A program made the position numbers and the translations under genes. The notes beneath the pieces are model-generated. The model was given only the letters and a program-made list of their open reading frames with translations, was not told where the DNA came from and made no database searches. This document shows positions 33,514 to 47,196 of a DNA stretch of 64,000 bases, in pieces. Position 1 is the stretch's first letter; each line of letters starts with the position of its first letter. Source of the stretch: Calendula officinalis (lineage: Eukaryota; Streptophyta; Magnoliopsida; Asterales; Asteraceae); the NCBI GenBank assembly GCA_963853835.1, contig OY970830.1, positions 48,250,401-48,314,400 on the forward strand, in the 5' to 3' direction.

Positions 33514-36500
33514 CCTTGCTTCATGGAATATAAGGGGCTTGAACCAGTCCCCAAAAAAAGAAGAGGTTCGTCAAGTTGTTCTAGATAACCACCTTAGTTT
33601 GTGTGCCATTTTGGAGTCTCATGTGAAGGTGGCTGATGTTTATGATGTTTGTAAAGATGTTTGTGCAAGTTGGACATGGATCTCGAATGGGCATCTTTGT
33701 GATAAAGGTTCTCGTATTATTCTCGGATGGGATGAGAGGATCCTAGATGTTATGATCCTTTCCCAAACGAATCAGGTTATTCATGTTCAAATTATTACTA
33801 AGGGTGATCGAAAATCTTTCTTTTGCTCTTTTGTGTATGCCGATACTTATTACATTGATAGAAGGATTCTATGGCAGAATTTGGTTGCCCATGGTCATCT
33901 TATGGCCAATAGGCCATGGACGATTCTGGGCGATTTTAATGCGGCTCTAAACCTTGAAGATCACTCAAGTGGTGGGTATCAACCCAATATTGCTATGCGG
34001 GAATTCCAAGAATGTGTGAATGATATGGCTGTTATGGATATTAATAGTACGGGTCTCCATTTTACATGGAACCAAAAACCGAAAGGCTCTAGTGGTATCC
34101 TAAAGAAAATTGATCGCATTATGGGGAACCAACATTTCATTGATATGTTCCCGGGGTCTTTTGGTATTTTTCAGCCATACCGCATCTCGGATCATTCTCC
34201 TTGTGTTTTGAAAATCCCAAATGTGTTAAAGTTCAAACCAAAGCCCTTTAAATTCTTTAACTTTCTAGCAGACAAAGCTGAATTTCGTGATATTGTCTCA
34301 GCAGCTTGGGCGGAGAACATCTCTGGTTGTGCTATGTACCGTGTAGTGAAACATCTTAAAGCCATTAAACCCCCTTTACGCAAGCTGTTAAAAGACCAAG
34401 GAAATCTGCATTCCAAGGTTAAATTCCTTAGGGTTGAGCTAGATGAGATTCAAATGGCTATTGATAATAATCCCCACTGCCCGAAGCTTCGTGAAGAAGA
34501 AGCTCAGTATCTTCTTGCTTTTAAGGATGCGGTTCGTGATGAGGAACTTTTCCTAAAGCAGAAAGCAAAAACTGAATGGTTACGGGTTGGGGACTCTAAT
34601 TCAGCTTATTTTCATAATGTTGTGAAGAGTAGATGCCATAGAAACCGTATAGAGGCCATATTTGAAGATTCAGTGATGTATGAGGGCAATGATGTCGCCC
34701 ACATTTTTGTCAATCATTATCAAAATTTCCTTGGTATTGCGGGAAGTGTGACCCCGCTCGACAATAATGAGCTGTTTGGAACCACCATTGACCCTCAAAA
34801 GGCTGATTTTATGGTCCGCGGTGTTACTAATGCTGAAATTAAAAAGGCCCTTTTCTCTATTGGGAATGATAAAGCCCCGGGTCCTGATGGTTACACAGCG
34901 GCTTTTTTCAAGAAATCTTGGGACATTATTGAGGAGGAAGTTTGTACTGCGATACATGATTTCTTTTCTAATGGTAAGCTGCTTAAAGAAATTAACCACA
35001 CAATTTTGGCTTTGATTCCAAAAGTCCCTACCCCATCAAAAACATCTGATTATCGTCCTATTTCCTGTTGTAATGTAATTTACAAGTGCATCAGTAAAAT
35101 TATTACTAATCGTATTACCGATGTTCTTGGTGATATTGTGAACATAAACCAATCGGCTTTTATTCCGGGGAGACGAATTTCAGATAACATTCTTCTCACG
35201 CAAGAATTAATGCATAATTACCATAGGCATGCTGGTCCCCCTAGATGCGCCTTCAAAGTCGATATCCAGAAGGCCTATGACACTGTTGATTGGGATTTCC
35301 TGCGTTCTGCTCTTGTCGGATTTGGTTTTCCTCAAAAGATGATCATGTGGATTATGGAATGTGTTACTTCTCCTTCGTTCTCTATATGCATTAATGGTGA
35401 GGTCCATGGCTGGTTTCGAGGGAAGCGAGGATTGAGACAAGGTGACCCTATGTCTCCGTTCCTTTTTACTATTGTTATGGAGGTCCTGTCTCTTATTATC
35501 AAGCGTAGAGTTAGCAATAACCAGGATTTTAAATATCACAAAGGCTGTGAGCATCAAAAGATTGTAAACTTATGCTTTGCTGATGACCTTTTCCTTTTTG
35601 CTCGTGGTAACGTGAATTCAGCTAAGCTGATCTTGGATGCTCTAAATGAATTTAAAGAGGTTTCGGGTCTGGTTCCGAGTATCCAAAAGAGTACAGTTTA
35701 CTTCTGTAATGTCCCTTCCGCTAGTCGTAATGCTATTCTCAATTTTATGCCGTTTGAGGAAGGAATTCTCCCGGTAAAATACCTTGGAGTGCCTTTGATA
35801 ACGTCTAGATTACTATTTCGTGATTGTAAAAGCCTTTTAGAAAAGTTGCTGTTCCGCATTAATGATTGGAAGAATAAATTTCTCTCGTTTGCGGGCCGCC
35901 TCCAACTTATTATTTCAGTGCTTTCTAACATTCATATTTATTGGGCCTCGGTTTTTATACTTCCAACCCGGATTATCCATGAGCTCGAGAAATTAATGCG
36001 GGGGTTTCTGTGGTGTCAAGGTGAAATGAAGAAGGGAAAGGCCAAAGTTTCTTGGGAGTTAGTCTGTAAACCAAAGTCTGAGGGGGGGCTCGGGATACGC
36101 CGTATAAAAGATTTTAATGCTGCCCTAATGGCTTATAATATTTGGGGTATTGTTTCTAATAAGGAGTCCCTTTGGGTTCAATGGATTCATTCCTACAAGT
36201 TGCGGGGTAGAAGTTTCTGGGATGTCCCGTATACAGGTTCCATGAGCTGGTCTTGGAGGAAGCTTCTTCAGTTGAGAAGAATTATTAGACCATTTATTTG
36301 GCATGTTATCCGTGATGGGAAATCTACTTCTATTTGGTTTGATAAGTGGAGTATGGCTTGTCCATTATTTCAGTTCCTAACTCATAGAGATATTACCCGA
36401 GGTGGTTTTACTGCTCAGGATATGGTGTCTGATGTTATTTCTAATAATAGTTGGATGTGGCCTTCTGATTGGTACACAAGGTTCCATGAGATTACTAATG

Positions 36501-37102
36501 CTCCAGTTCCCCCGTTGGTCACGGATCAAAAGGACTTGGTAGTATGGTCTGATTTAAATGGGTCCTTTCAGCCTTTCTCGGTTAATCTAGCTTGGAACTC
36601 TATCAGATCTAGGGAGATTGAAGTCTCTTGGTATAACGTTGTGTGGTTTTCTCATTGTGTTCCTCGGCATGCGTTTCATATGTGGCTTGTTATGAACAAC
36701 CGTTTAAAAACCCAAGATATGCTGAATCAGTGGGATGTTCCCCATGACACGGATATTGATTCTTTTCGGTGTCCTCTGTGTAATCTTGTGCCTGATTCTC
36801 ATGCCCACCTTTTCTTTGAATGTTTATACTCTTCGCAGGTGTGGTTAAAAATCAGATTGCTTGGGGGGATGGACAACATTGCTCCTATTTTTGCTGCTAT
36901 AACTGATTACATTACTCCAATGTCCAAAGGTAGATCGGCTAAGAGTGTTGTTTCCCGTATCTTACTTGGAGCCACTACATATTACATTTGGTTAGAGCGA
37001 AATGCTAGGTTGTTTAGAAAGAAGTATAAATCGCACAATCAGTTGTGTGATGAAATTATTGCTACTGTTCGATTAAAACTGATGACCTTGAAGTTTAAGT
37101 AG
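33497..37102 (+). CDS. LINE-2 ORF2: endonuclease-reverse transcriptase, 1201 aa
   Basis: Catalyses target nicking and target-primed reverse transcription in the nucleus. The APE-type endonuclease shows SWNIRGLN (N11), ILESHV (E40), LGDFNAAL (D146, N148) and ISDHSPC (D232, H233). RT motifs in order are NDKAPGPDGYTAAFFKKSW, RPISCCNVIYKCISKI, AYDTVDW, GLRQGDPMSPFLF and FADD (ADD at 695-697). A C-terminal zinc cluster of zf-RVT type starts at C1092 (CPLCNLVPDSHAHLFFEC). The ATG at 33497 overlaps ORF1 by 17 nt. A second ATG at 33506 overlaps the ORF1 stop region more tightly. A TAG at 37100 ends it about 24 residues before the LINE-1 equivalent end. The lost tail lies past the known domains. Confidence 0.94.
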   Translation: MVLMFSLASWNIRGLNQSPKKEEVRQVVLDNHLSLCAILESHVKVADVYDVCKDVCASWTWISNGHLCDKGSRIILGWDERILDVMILSQTNQVIHVQIITKGDRKSFFCSFVYADTYYIDRRILWQNLVAHGHLMANRPWTILGDFNAALNLEDHSSGGYQPNIAMREFQECVNDMAVMDINSTGLHFTWNQKPKGSSGILKKIDRIMGNQHFIDMFPGSFGIFQPYRISDHSPCVLKIPNVLKFKPKPFKFFNFLADKAEFRDIVSAAWAENISGCAMYRVVKHLKAIKPPLRKLLKDQGNLHSKVKFLRVELDEIQMAIDNNPHCPKLREEEAQYLLAFKDAVRDEELFLKQKAKTEWLRVGDSNSAYFHNVVKSRCHRNRIEAIFEDSVMYEGNDVAHIFVNHYQNFLGIAGSVTPLDNNELFGTTIDPQKADFMVRGVTNAEIKKALFSIGNDKAPGPDGYTAAFFKKSWDIIEEEVCTAIHDFFSNGKLLKEINHTILALIPKVPTPSKTSDYRPISCCNVIYKCISKIITNRITDVLGDIVNINQSAFIPGRRISDNILLTQELMHNYHRHAGPPRCAFKVDIQKAYDTVDWDFLRSALVGFGFPQKMIMWIMECVTSPSFSICINGEVHGWFRGKRGLRQGDPMSPFLFTIVMEVLSLIIKRRVSNNQDFKYHKGCEHQKIVNLCFADDLFLFARGNVNSAKLILDALNEFKEVSGLVPSIQKSTVYFCNVPSASRNAILNFMPFEEGILPVKYLGVPLITSRLLFRDCKSLLEKLLFRINDWKNKFLSFAGRLQLIISVLSNIHIYWASVFILPTRIIHELEKLMRGFLWCQGEMKKGKAKVSWELVCKPKSEGGLGIRRIKDFNAALMAYNIWGIVSNKESLWVQWIHSYKLRGRSFWDVPYTGSMSWSWRKLLQLRRIIRPFIWHVIRDGKSTSIWFDKWSMACPLFQFLTHRDITRGGFTAQDMVSDVISNNSWMWPSDWYTRFHEITNAPVPPLVTDQKDLVVWSDLNGSFQPFSVNLAWNSIRSREIEVSWYNVVWFSHCVPRHAFHMWLVMNNRLKTQDMLNQWDVPHDTDIDSFRCPLCNLVPDSHAHLFFECLYSSQVWLKIRLLGGMDNIAPIFAAITDYITPMSKGRSAKSVVSRILLGATTYYIWLERNARLFRKKYKSHNQLCDEIIATVRLKLMTLKFK

Positions 37103-37388
37103 AAGACAGTTGGTGTTAAGCGGATGCTTGACATTTGGAAGATCCCGGACACGATTGTTTAGTTCGGTGGGATGTTTTGTGTTTGTGTTTTCTTGTGAGC
37201 GATAGTCTGTTTTGTGAGGCTGTTTTGCTAGTTATAGTTTTGGTCTTAGCTTTGTTTATGGCATGTCATAAACTTTGTCTTTGTTGTGTCGAGCTTTTGC
37301 TTGAGGTCAATGTGGCGTTCAGTCACATTCCTATGTAGTTCTTTTTGTGATTAATATATTTTAGCCAGGGTGAACCCTTTACCCAAAA
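37103..37388 (+). other. LINE-2 ORF2 relict tail, 3' UTR hairpins and A tail
   Basis: The first ~60 bp still encode the tail lost by the early stop (KTVGVKRMLDIWKIPDTIV, then stop near 37162). Hairpins follow: GTTTATG/CATAAAC at 37254-37273, TCGAGC/GCTTGA at 37289-37304 (one G-U pair), AATGTG/CACATT at 37309-37329, and GGGTGAA/TTTACCC at 37368-37384 before the A run. A short forward open frame here is incidental. Confidence 0.75.
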
Positions 37389-37405
37389 AACTGATACTGA
37401 TGGCC
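37389..37405 (+). repeat. 3' target-site duplication of LINE-2
   Basis: AACTGATACTGATGGCC, identical to 31278-31294. Satellite then continues as TTTGAACC. Confidence 0.88.
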
Positions 37406-38639
37406 TTTGAACCATTATAACTACTAGCCATGACCAATAGCCTCTAGATATACATTTTACAAGTCATAGGTGTCAATAACCCATAACCAAGGCCATTGAA
37501 CCATTATAACCACTACATGTCCATAACTCATATCGATGGCCCTTGAACCATTATAACTACTAGCTATGACCAATAGCCTATAGATATCCATTTTAGAAGT
37601 AATAGGTGTCCATAACCCATAACCATGGTCCTTGAAACATTACCACCACTAGATGTCCATAAATGATACTGACGGCCCTTGAACCATTATAACTACTAGC
37701 CATGTCCAATAGCTTACAGATATCCATTTTACAAGTAATAGGTGTCCATAACCCATAACCATGGTTCTTGAACCATTATAACCACTAGATGTCCATAACT
37801 GATATTGATGGCCCATTATAACTAGTAGCCATGACCAATAGCCTATAGATATCTATTTTACAAGTAATAGGTGTCCATCACCCATAACCAATGCCATTGA
37901 ACAATTATAACCACTACATGTCCGTAACTCATATCGATGGCCCTTGAACCATTATAACTACTAGCCATGACCAATAGCATATAGATATCCATTTTGCAAG
38001 TAATATGTGTCCATAACCCATAACCATGGTCCTTGAACCATTATAACCACTAGATGTCCATAACTGATACTGATGGCCCTTGAACCATTATAACTACTAG
38101 CCATGACCAATAGCCTATAGATATCCATTTTACAAGTAATAGGTGTGCATAAACATTAACGATGGCCCTTGAACCATTATAACTACTAGCCATGAGCAAT
38201 AGCCTATAGATATGCATTTTACAACTAATAGGTGTCCATAATCCATAACCAAGGCCATTGAATCATAATAACCACTACATGTCCATACCTCATATCGATG
38301 GCCCTTGAACCATTAAAACTACTAGCCATGACCAATAGTCTATAGATATCCATTTTACAAGTAATAGGTGTCCATAACCATGATCCTTGAACCATTATAA
38401 CCACTAGATGTCCATAACTGATACTGATGGACTTTGAACCATTATAACTACTAGCCATGACCAATAGCCTCTAGATATCCATTTTACAAGTAATAAGTGT
38501 CCATAACCCATAACCATGGCCCTTGAACCATTATAACTACTAGCCATGAGCAATAGCCTATAGATATGCATTATACAACTAATTTGTGTCCATAACCCAT
38601 AACCAATGCCATTGAACCATTATAACCACTACATGTCCA

Positions 38640-41600
38640 TAACTCATATCGATGGCCCTTGAACCATTATAATACTAGCTATGACCAATAGCCTATAGAT
38701 ATCCATTTTAGAAGTAATAGGTGTCCATAACCCATAACCATGGTCCTTGAAACATTACCACCACTAGATGTCCATAAATGATACTGACGGCCCTTGAACC
38801 ATTATAACTACTAGCCATGTCCAATAGCTTACAGATATCCATTTTACAAGTAATAGGTGTCCATAACCCATAACCATGGTTCTTGAACCATTATAACCAC
38901 TAGATGTCCATAACTGATATTGATGGCCCATTATAACTAGTAGCCATGACCAATAGCCTATAGATATCCATTTTACAAGTAATAGGTGTCCATCACCCAT
39001 AACCAATGCCATTGAACAATTATAACCACTACATGTCCGTAACTCATATCGATGGCCCTTGAACCATTATAACTACTAGCCATGACCAATAGCATATAGA
39101 TATCCATATTGCAAGTAATATGTGTCCATAACCCATAACCATGGTCCTTGAACCATTATAACCACTAGATGTCCATAACTGATACTGATTGCCCTTGAAC
39201 CATTATAACTATTAGCCATGACCAATAGCCTATAGATATCCATTTTACAAGTAATAGGTGTGCATAAACATTAACGATGGCCCTTGAACAATTATAACTA
39301 CTAGCCATGAGCAATAGCCTATAGATATGCATTTTACAACTAATAGGTGTCCATAATCCATAACCAAGGCCATTGAATCATAATAACCACTACATGTCCA
39401 TAACTCATATCGATGGCCCTTGAACCATTAAAACTACTAGCCATGACCAATAGTCTATAGATATCCATTTTACAAGTAATAGGTGTCCATAACCATGGTC
39501 CTTGAACCATTATAACCACTAGATGTCCATAACTGATACTGATGGACTTTGAACCATTATAACTACTAGCCATGACCAATAGCCTCTAGATATCCATTTT
39601 ACAAGTAATAAGTGTCCATAACCCATAACCATGGCCCTTGAACCATTATAACTACTAACCATGAGCAATAGCCTATAGATATGCATTATACAACTAATTG
39701 GTGTCCATAACCCATAACCAAGGCCATTGAATCATTATAACCACTACATGTCCATAACTCATATCGATGGCCCTTGAACCATTATAGCTACTAGCCATGA
39801 CAAATATCCTATATATCTCCATTTTACAAGTAATAGGTGTCCATAACCCATAACCATGGTCCTTGAACCATTATAACCACTAGATGTCCATAACTGATAC
39901 TGATGGCCTTTGAACAATTATAACTACTAGCCATGACCAATAGCCTCTAGATATCCATTTTACAAGTAATAGGTGTCCATAACCCATAACCATGGCCCTT
40001 GTACCATTATAACAACTAGCCATGAGCAATAGCCTATAGATATGCATTTTACAACTAATAGGTGTCCATAACCCATAACCAAGGCCATTGAATCATTATA
40101 ACCACTACATGTCCATAACTCATATCGATGGCCCTTGAACCATTATAACTACTAGCCATGACAAATATACTATAGATATCCATTTTACTAGTAATAGGTG
40201 TCCATAACCCATAACCATGGTCCTTGAACCATTATAACCACTAGATGTCCATAACTCATACCGATGGCCCTTGAACCATTATTACTACTAGCCATGACCA
40301 ATAGTCTATAGATATCCATTTTACAAGTAATAGGTGTCCATAACCCATAACCATGGTCCTTGAACCATTATAACCACTAGATGTCCATAACTGATACTGA
40401 TGGCCTTTGAACCATTATAACTACTAGCCATGACCAATAGCCTCTAGATATCCATTTTACATGTAATAGGTGTCAATAACCCATAACCAAGGCCATTGAA
40501 CCATTATAACCACTACATGTCCATAACTCATATCGATGACCCTTGAACCATTATAACTACTAGCTGTGACCAATAGCCTATAGATATCCATTTTAGAAGT
40601 AATAGGTGTCCATAACCCATAACCATGGTCCTTGAAACATTACCACCACTAGATGTCCATAAATGATACTGACGGCCCTTGAACCATTATAACTACTAGC
40701 CATGTCCAATAGCTTACAGATATCCATTTTACAAGTAATAGGTGTCCATAACCCATAACCATGGTTCTTGAACCATTATAACCACTAGATGTCCATAACT
40801 GATATTGATGGCCCATTATAACTAGTAGCCATGACCAATAGCCTATAGATATCCATTTTACAAGTAATAGGTGTCCATCACCCATAACCAATGCCATTGA
40901 ACAATTATAACCACTACATGTCCGTAACTCATATCGATGGCCCTTGAACCATTATAACTACTAGCCATGACCAATAGCCTATAGATATCCATTTTGCAAG
41001 TAATATGTGTCCATAACCCATAACCATGGTCCTTGAACCATTATAACCACTAGATGTCCATAACTGATACTGATGGCCCTTGAACCATTATAACTAATAG
41101 CCATGACCAATAGCCTATAGATATCCATTTTACAAGTGATAGGTGTGCATAAACATTAACGATGGCCCTTGAACCATTATAACTACTAGCCATGAGCAAT
41201 AGCCTATAGATATGCATTTTACAACTAATAGGTGTCCATAATCCATAACCAAGGCCATTGAATCATAATAACCACTACATGTCCATAACTCATATCGATG
41301 GCCCTTGAACCATTAAAACTACTAGCCATGACCAATAGTCTATAGATATCCATTTTACAAGTAATAGGTGTCCATAACCATGGTCCTTGAACCATTATAA
41401 CCACTAGATGTCCATAACTGATACTGATGGACTTTGAACCATTATAACTACTAGCCATGACCAATAGCCTCTAGATATCCATTTTACAAGTAATAAGTGT
41501 CCATAACCCATAACCATGGCCCTTGAACCATTATAACTACTAGCCATGACCAATAGCCTCTAGATATCCATTTTACAAGTAATAGGTGTCAATAACCCAT

Positions 41601-44600
41601 AACCAAGGCCATTGAACCATTATAACCACTACATGTCCATAACTCATATCGATGGCCCTTGAACCATTATAACTACTAGCTATGACCAATAGCCTATAGA
41701 TATCCATTTTAGAAGTAATAGGTGTCCATAACCCATAACCATGGTCCTTGAAACATTACCACCACTAGATGTCCATAAATGATACTGACGGCCCTTGAAC
41801 CATTATAACTACTAGCCATGTCCAATAGCTTACATATATCCATTTTACAAGTAATAGGTGTCCATAACCCATAACCATGGTTCTTGAACCATTATAACCA
41901 CTAGATGTCCATAACTGATATTGATGGCCCATTATAACTAGTAGCCATGACCAATAGCCTATAGATATCCATTTTACAAGTAATAGGTGTCCATCACCCA
42001 TAACCAATGCCATTGAACCATTATAACCACTACATGTCCGTAACTCATATCGATGGCCCTTGAACCATTATAACTACTAGCCATGACCAATAGCCTATAG
42101 ATATCCATTTCGAAAGTAATATGTGTCCATAACCCATAACCATGGTCCTTGAACCATTATAACCACTAGATGTCCATAACTGATACTGATGGCCTTTGAA
42201 CAATTATAACTACTAGCCATGACCAATAGCCTCTAGATATCCATTTTACAAGTAATAGGTGTCCATAACCCATAACCATGGCCCTTGTACCATTATAACA
42301 ACTAGCCATGAGCAATAGCCTATAGATATGCATTTTACAACTATAAGGTGTCCATAACCCATAACCAAGGCCATTGAATCATTATAACCACTACATGTCC
42401 ATAACTCATATCGATCGCCCTTGAACCATTATAACTACTAGCCATGACAAATATACTATAGATATCCATTTTACAAGTAATAGGTGTCCATAACCCATAA
42501 CCATGGTCCTTGAACCATTATAACCACTAGATGTCCATAACTCATACCGATGGCCCTTGAACCATTATTACTACTAGCCATGACCAATAGTCTATAGATA
42601 TCCATTTTACAAGTAATAGGTGTCCATAACCCATAACCATGGTCCTTGAACCATTATAACCACTAGATGTCCATAACTGATACTGATGGCCTTTGAACCA
42701 TTATAACTACTAGCCATGACCAATAGCCTCTAGATATCCATTTTACATGTAATAGGTGTCAATAACCCATAACCAAGGCCATTGAACCATTATAACCACT
42801 ACATGTCCATAACTCATATCGATGGCCCTTGAACCATTATAACTACTAGCTGTGACCAATAGCCTATAGATATCCATTTTAGAAGTAATAGGTGTCCATA
42901 ACCCATAACCATGGTCCTTGAAACATTACCACCACTAGATGTCCATAAATGATACTGACGGCCCTTGAACCATTATAACTACTAGCCATGTCCAATAGCT
43001 TACAGATATCCATTTTACAAGTAATAGGTGTCCATAACCCATAACCATGGTTCTTGAACCATTATAACCACTAGATGTCCATAACTGATATTGATGGCCC
43101 ATTATAACTAGTAGCCATGACCAATAGCCTATAGATATCCATTTTACAAGTAATAGGTGTCCATCACCCATAACCAATGCCATTGAACAATTATAACCAC
43201 TACATGTCCATAACTCATATCGATGGCCCTTGAACCATTATAACTACTAGCCATGACCAATAGCCTATAGATATCCATTTTGCAAGTAATATGTGTCCAT
43301 AACCCATAACCATGGTCCTTGAACCATTATAACCACTAGATGTCCATAACTGATACTGATGGCCCTTGAACCATTATAACTAATAGCCATGACCAATAGC
43401 CTATAGATATCCATTTTACAAGTGATAGGTGTGCATAAACATTAACGATGGCCCTTGAACCATTATAACTACTAGCCATGAGCAATAGCCTATAGATATG
43501 CATTTTACAACTAATAGGTGTCCATAATCCATAACCAAGGCCATTGAATCATAATAACCACTACATGTCCATAACTCATATCGATGGCCCTTGAACCATT
43601 AAAACTACTAGCCATGACCAATAGTCTATAGATATCCATTTTACAAGTAATAGGTGTCCATAACCATGGTCCTTGAACCATTATAACCACTAGATGTCCA
43701 TAACTGATACTGATGGACTTTGAACCATTATAACTACTAGCCATGACCAATAGCCTCTAGATATCCAATTTACAAGTAATAAGTGTCCATAACCCATAAC
43801 CATGGCCCTTGAACCATTATAACTACTAGCCATGAGCAATAGCCTATAAATATGCATTATACAACTAATTTGTGTCCATAACCCATAACCAATGCCATTG
43901 AACCATTATAACCACTACATGTCCATAACTCATATCGATGGCCCTTGAACCATTATAACTACTAGCTATGACCAATAGCCTATAGATATCCATTTTAGAA
44001 GTAATAGGTGTCCATAACCCATAACCATGGTCCTTGAAACATTACCACCACTAGATGTCCATAAATGATACTGACGGCCCTTGAACCATTATAACTACTA
44101 GCCATGTCCAATAGCTTACAGATATCCATTTTACAAGTAATAGGTGTCCATAACCCATAACCATGGTTCTTGAAGCATTATAACCACTGGATGTCCATAA
44201 CTGATATTGATGGCCCATTATAACTAGTAGCCATGACCAATAGCCTATAGATATCCATTTTACAAGTAATAGGTGTCCATCACCCATAACCAATGCCATT
44301 GAACCATTATAACCACTACATGTCCGTAACTCATATCGATGGCCCTTGAACCATTATAACTACTAGCCATGACCAATAGCCTATAGATATCCATTTCGAA
44401 AGTAATATGTGTCCATAACCCATAACCATGGTCCTTGAACCATTATAACCACTAGATGTCCATAACTGATACTGATGGCCTTTGAACAATTATAACTACT
44501 AGCCATGACCAATAGCCTCTAGATATCCATTTTACAAGTAATAGGTGTCCATAACCCATAACCATGGCCCTTGTACCATTATAACAACTAGCCATGAGCA

Positions 44601-44640
44601 ATAGCCTATAGATATGCATTTTACAACTATAAGGTGTCCA
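38640..44640 (+). repeat. 1885-bp and 2286-bp higher-order repeats in block D
   Basis: A marker segment, with GAAACATTACCACCACTAG and then a GATATTGATGGCCCATT monomer, occurs near 38750, 40635, 41751, 42921 and 44037. Spacings are 1885, 1116, 1170 and 1116 bp. 1116 plus 1170 gives 2286, the offset of a second marker (GTGCATAAACATTAACGATGG). Earlier copies of both marker types exist near 37650-38160. Copies look almost identical by eye. Confidence 0.82.
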
Positions 44641-47196
44641 TAACCCATAACCAAGGCCATTGAATCATTATAACCACTACATGTCCATAACTCATATCGA
44701 TCGCCCTTGAACCATTATAACTACTAGCCATGACAAATATCCTATATATATCCATTTTACAAGTAATAGGTGTCCATAACCCATAACCATGGTCCTTGAA
44801 CCATTATAACCACTAGATGTCCATAACTGATACTGATGGCCCTTGAACCATTATAACTACTAGCCATGACCAATAGCCTATACATATCCATTTTACAAGT
44901 AATAGGTGTCCATAACCCATAACCATGGCCCTTGAACCATTATAACCACTAGATGTCCATAACTCATACCGATGGCCCTTGAACCATTACTACTACTAGC
45001 CATGACCAATAGTCTATAGATATCCATTTTACAAGTAATAGGTGTCCATAACCCATAACCATGGTCCTTGAACCATTATAACCCCTATATGTCCATAACT
45101 GATACTGATGGCCTTTGAACCATTATAACTACTAGCCATGACCAATAGCCTCTAGATATCCATTTTACAAGTAATAGGTGTCAGTAACCCATAACCAAGG
45201 CCATTGAACCATTATAACCACTACATGTCCATAACTCATATCGATGGCCCTTGAACCATTATAACTACTAGCTATGACCAATAGCCTATAGATATCCATT
45301 TTAGAAGTAATAGGGACAACATAACCCATAACCATGGTCCTTGAAACATTACCACCACTAGATGTCCATAAATGATACTGACGTCCCTTGAACCATTATA
45401 ACTACTAGCCATGTCCAATAGCTTACAGATATCCATTTTACAAGTAATAGGTGTCCATAACCCATAACCATGGTTCTTGAACCATTATAACCACTAGATG
45501 TCCATAACTGATATTGATGGCCCATTAGAACTACTAGCCATGACCAATAGCCTATACATATCCATTTTACAAGTAATAGGTGTCCCTAACCCATAACCAT
45601 GGCCCTTGAACCATTATAACCACTAGATGTTCCTAACTCATACCGATGGCCCTTGAACTATTATTACTACTAGCCATGACCAATAGTCTATAGATATCCA
45701 TTTTACAAGTAATAGGTGTCCATAACCCATAACCATGGTCCTTGAACCATTATAACCACTAGATGTCCATAACTGATACTGATGGCCCTTGAACCATTAT
45801 AACTACTAGCCATGACCAATAGCCTCTAGATATCCATTTTATAAGTAATAGGTGTCCATAACCCATAACCATGGCCCTTGTACCATTATAACTACTAGCC
45901 ATGAGCAATAGCCTATAGATATGCATTTTACAACTAATAGGTGTCCATAACCCATAACCAAGGCCATTGAATCATTATAACCACTACATGTCCATAACTC
46001 ATATCGATGGCCCTTGAACCATTATAACTACTAGCCATGACGAATATCCTATAGATATCCATTTTACAAGTAATAGGTGTCCATAACCCATAACCATGGT
46101 CCTTGAACCATTATAACCACTAGATGTGCATAACTGATACTGATGGCCCTTGAACCATTATAACTACTAGCCATGACCAATAGCCTATAGATATCCATTT
46201 TACAACTAATATGTGCCCGAAACCCATAACCATGGCCCTTGAACCATTATAGCCACTAGATGCCCATAACTCATACTGATGGCCCTTGAACCATTATTAC
46301 TACTAGTCATGACCAATAGCCTATAGATATCCATTTTAAATGTAATAGGTGTCCCTAACCCATACCCATGGCCCTTTAACCATTATAACCACTACATGTC
46401 CATAGCTCATATCAATGGTCCATGAACCATTATAACTACAAGCCATGACCAATAGCCTATAGATATGCATTTTACAAGTAATAGGTGTCCATAATCCATA
46501 ACCAAGGCCATTGAACCATTATAACTACTACATGTCCATTACTCATATCGATGGCCCTTGAACCATTATAACTACTAGCCATGACCAAAAGCCTATAGAT
46601 ATCCATATTAAAAGTAATAGGTGTCCATTACCCATAACAATCGTCCCTGAACCATTATAACCACTAGATGTCCATAACTGATACTGATGGCCCTTGAACC
46701 ATTATAACTACTAGCCATGTCCATTAGCCTACAGATATCCATTTTACAAGTAATAGGTGTCCATAACCCATAACCATGGTTCTTGAACCATTATAACCAC
46801 TAGATGTCCATAACTGATACTGATGGCCCTTGAACCATTATAACTACTAGCCATGACCAATAGCCTCTAGATATCCAATTTACAAGTAATAGGTGTCCAT
46901 AACCCATAACCATGGTTCTTGACCCATTATAACCACTAAATGTCCATAACTGATACTGATGGCCCTTGAACCATTATAACTACTAGCCATGACCAATAGC
47001 CTATAGATATCTATTTTACAAGTAATAGGTATCCATAACCCATAACCATGGTTCTCGAACCATTATCACCACAAGATGTTCATAACCGATACTGATGGCC
47101 CTTGAACAATTATAACTACTCGCCATGACCAATAGCCTCTAGATATCCAATTTACAAGTAATAGTTGTCCATAACCCATAACCATGGTTCTTGAAC

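Larger units (their letters stand above)
31295..37388 (+). mobile_element. LINE-2: nearly intact full-length L1-type retrotransposon
   Basis: Best-preserved member of the family here. It has a ~490-bp 5' UTR, open ORF1, ORF2 open for 1201 codons, a 3' UTR with four hairpins, a short A tail and a 17-bp target duplication. The only clear damage is an early TAG in ORF2 that removes about the last 24 residues present in LINE-1, so retained activity cannot be excluded. The element starts GGAATTAACAGGAATGGAA before the family-wide GTGTTGACTTGTTGAC. Confidence 0.96.
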
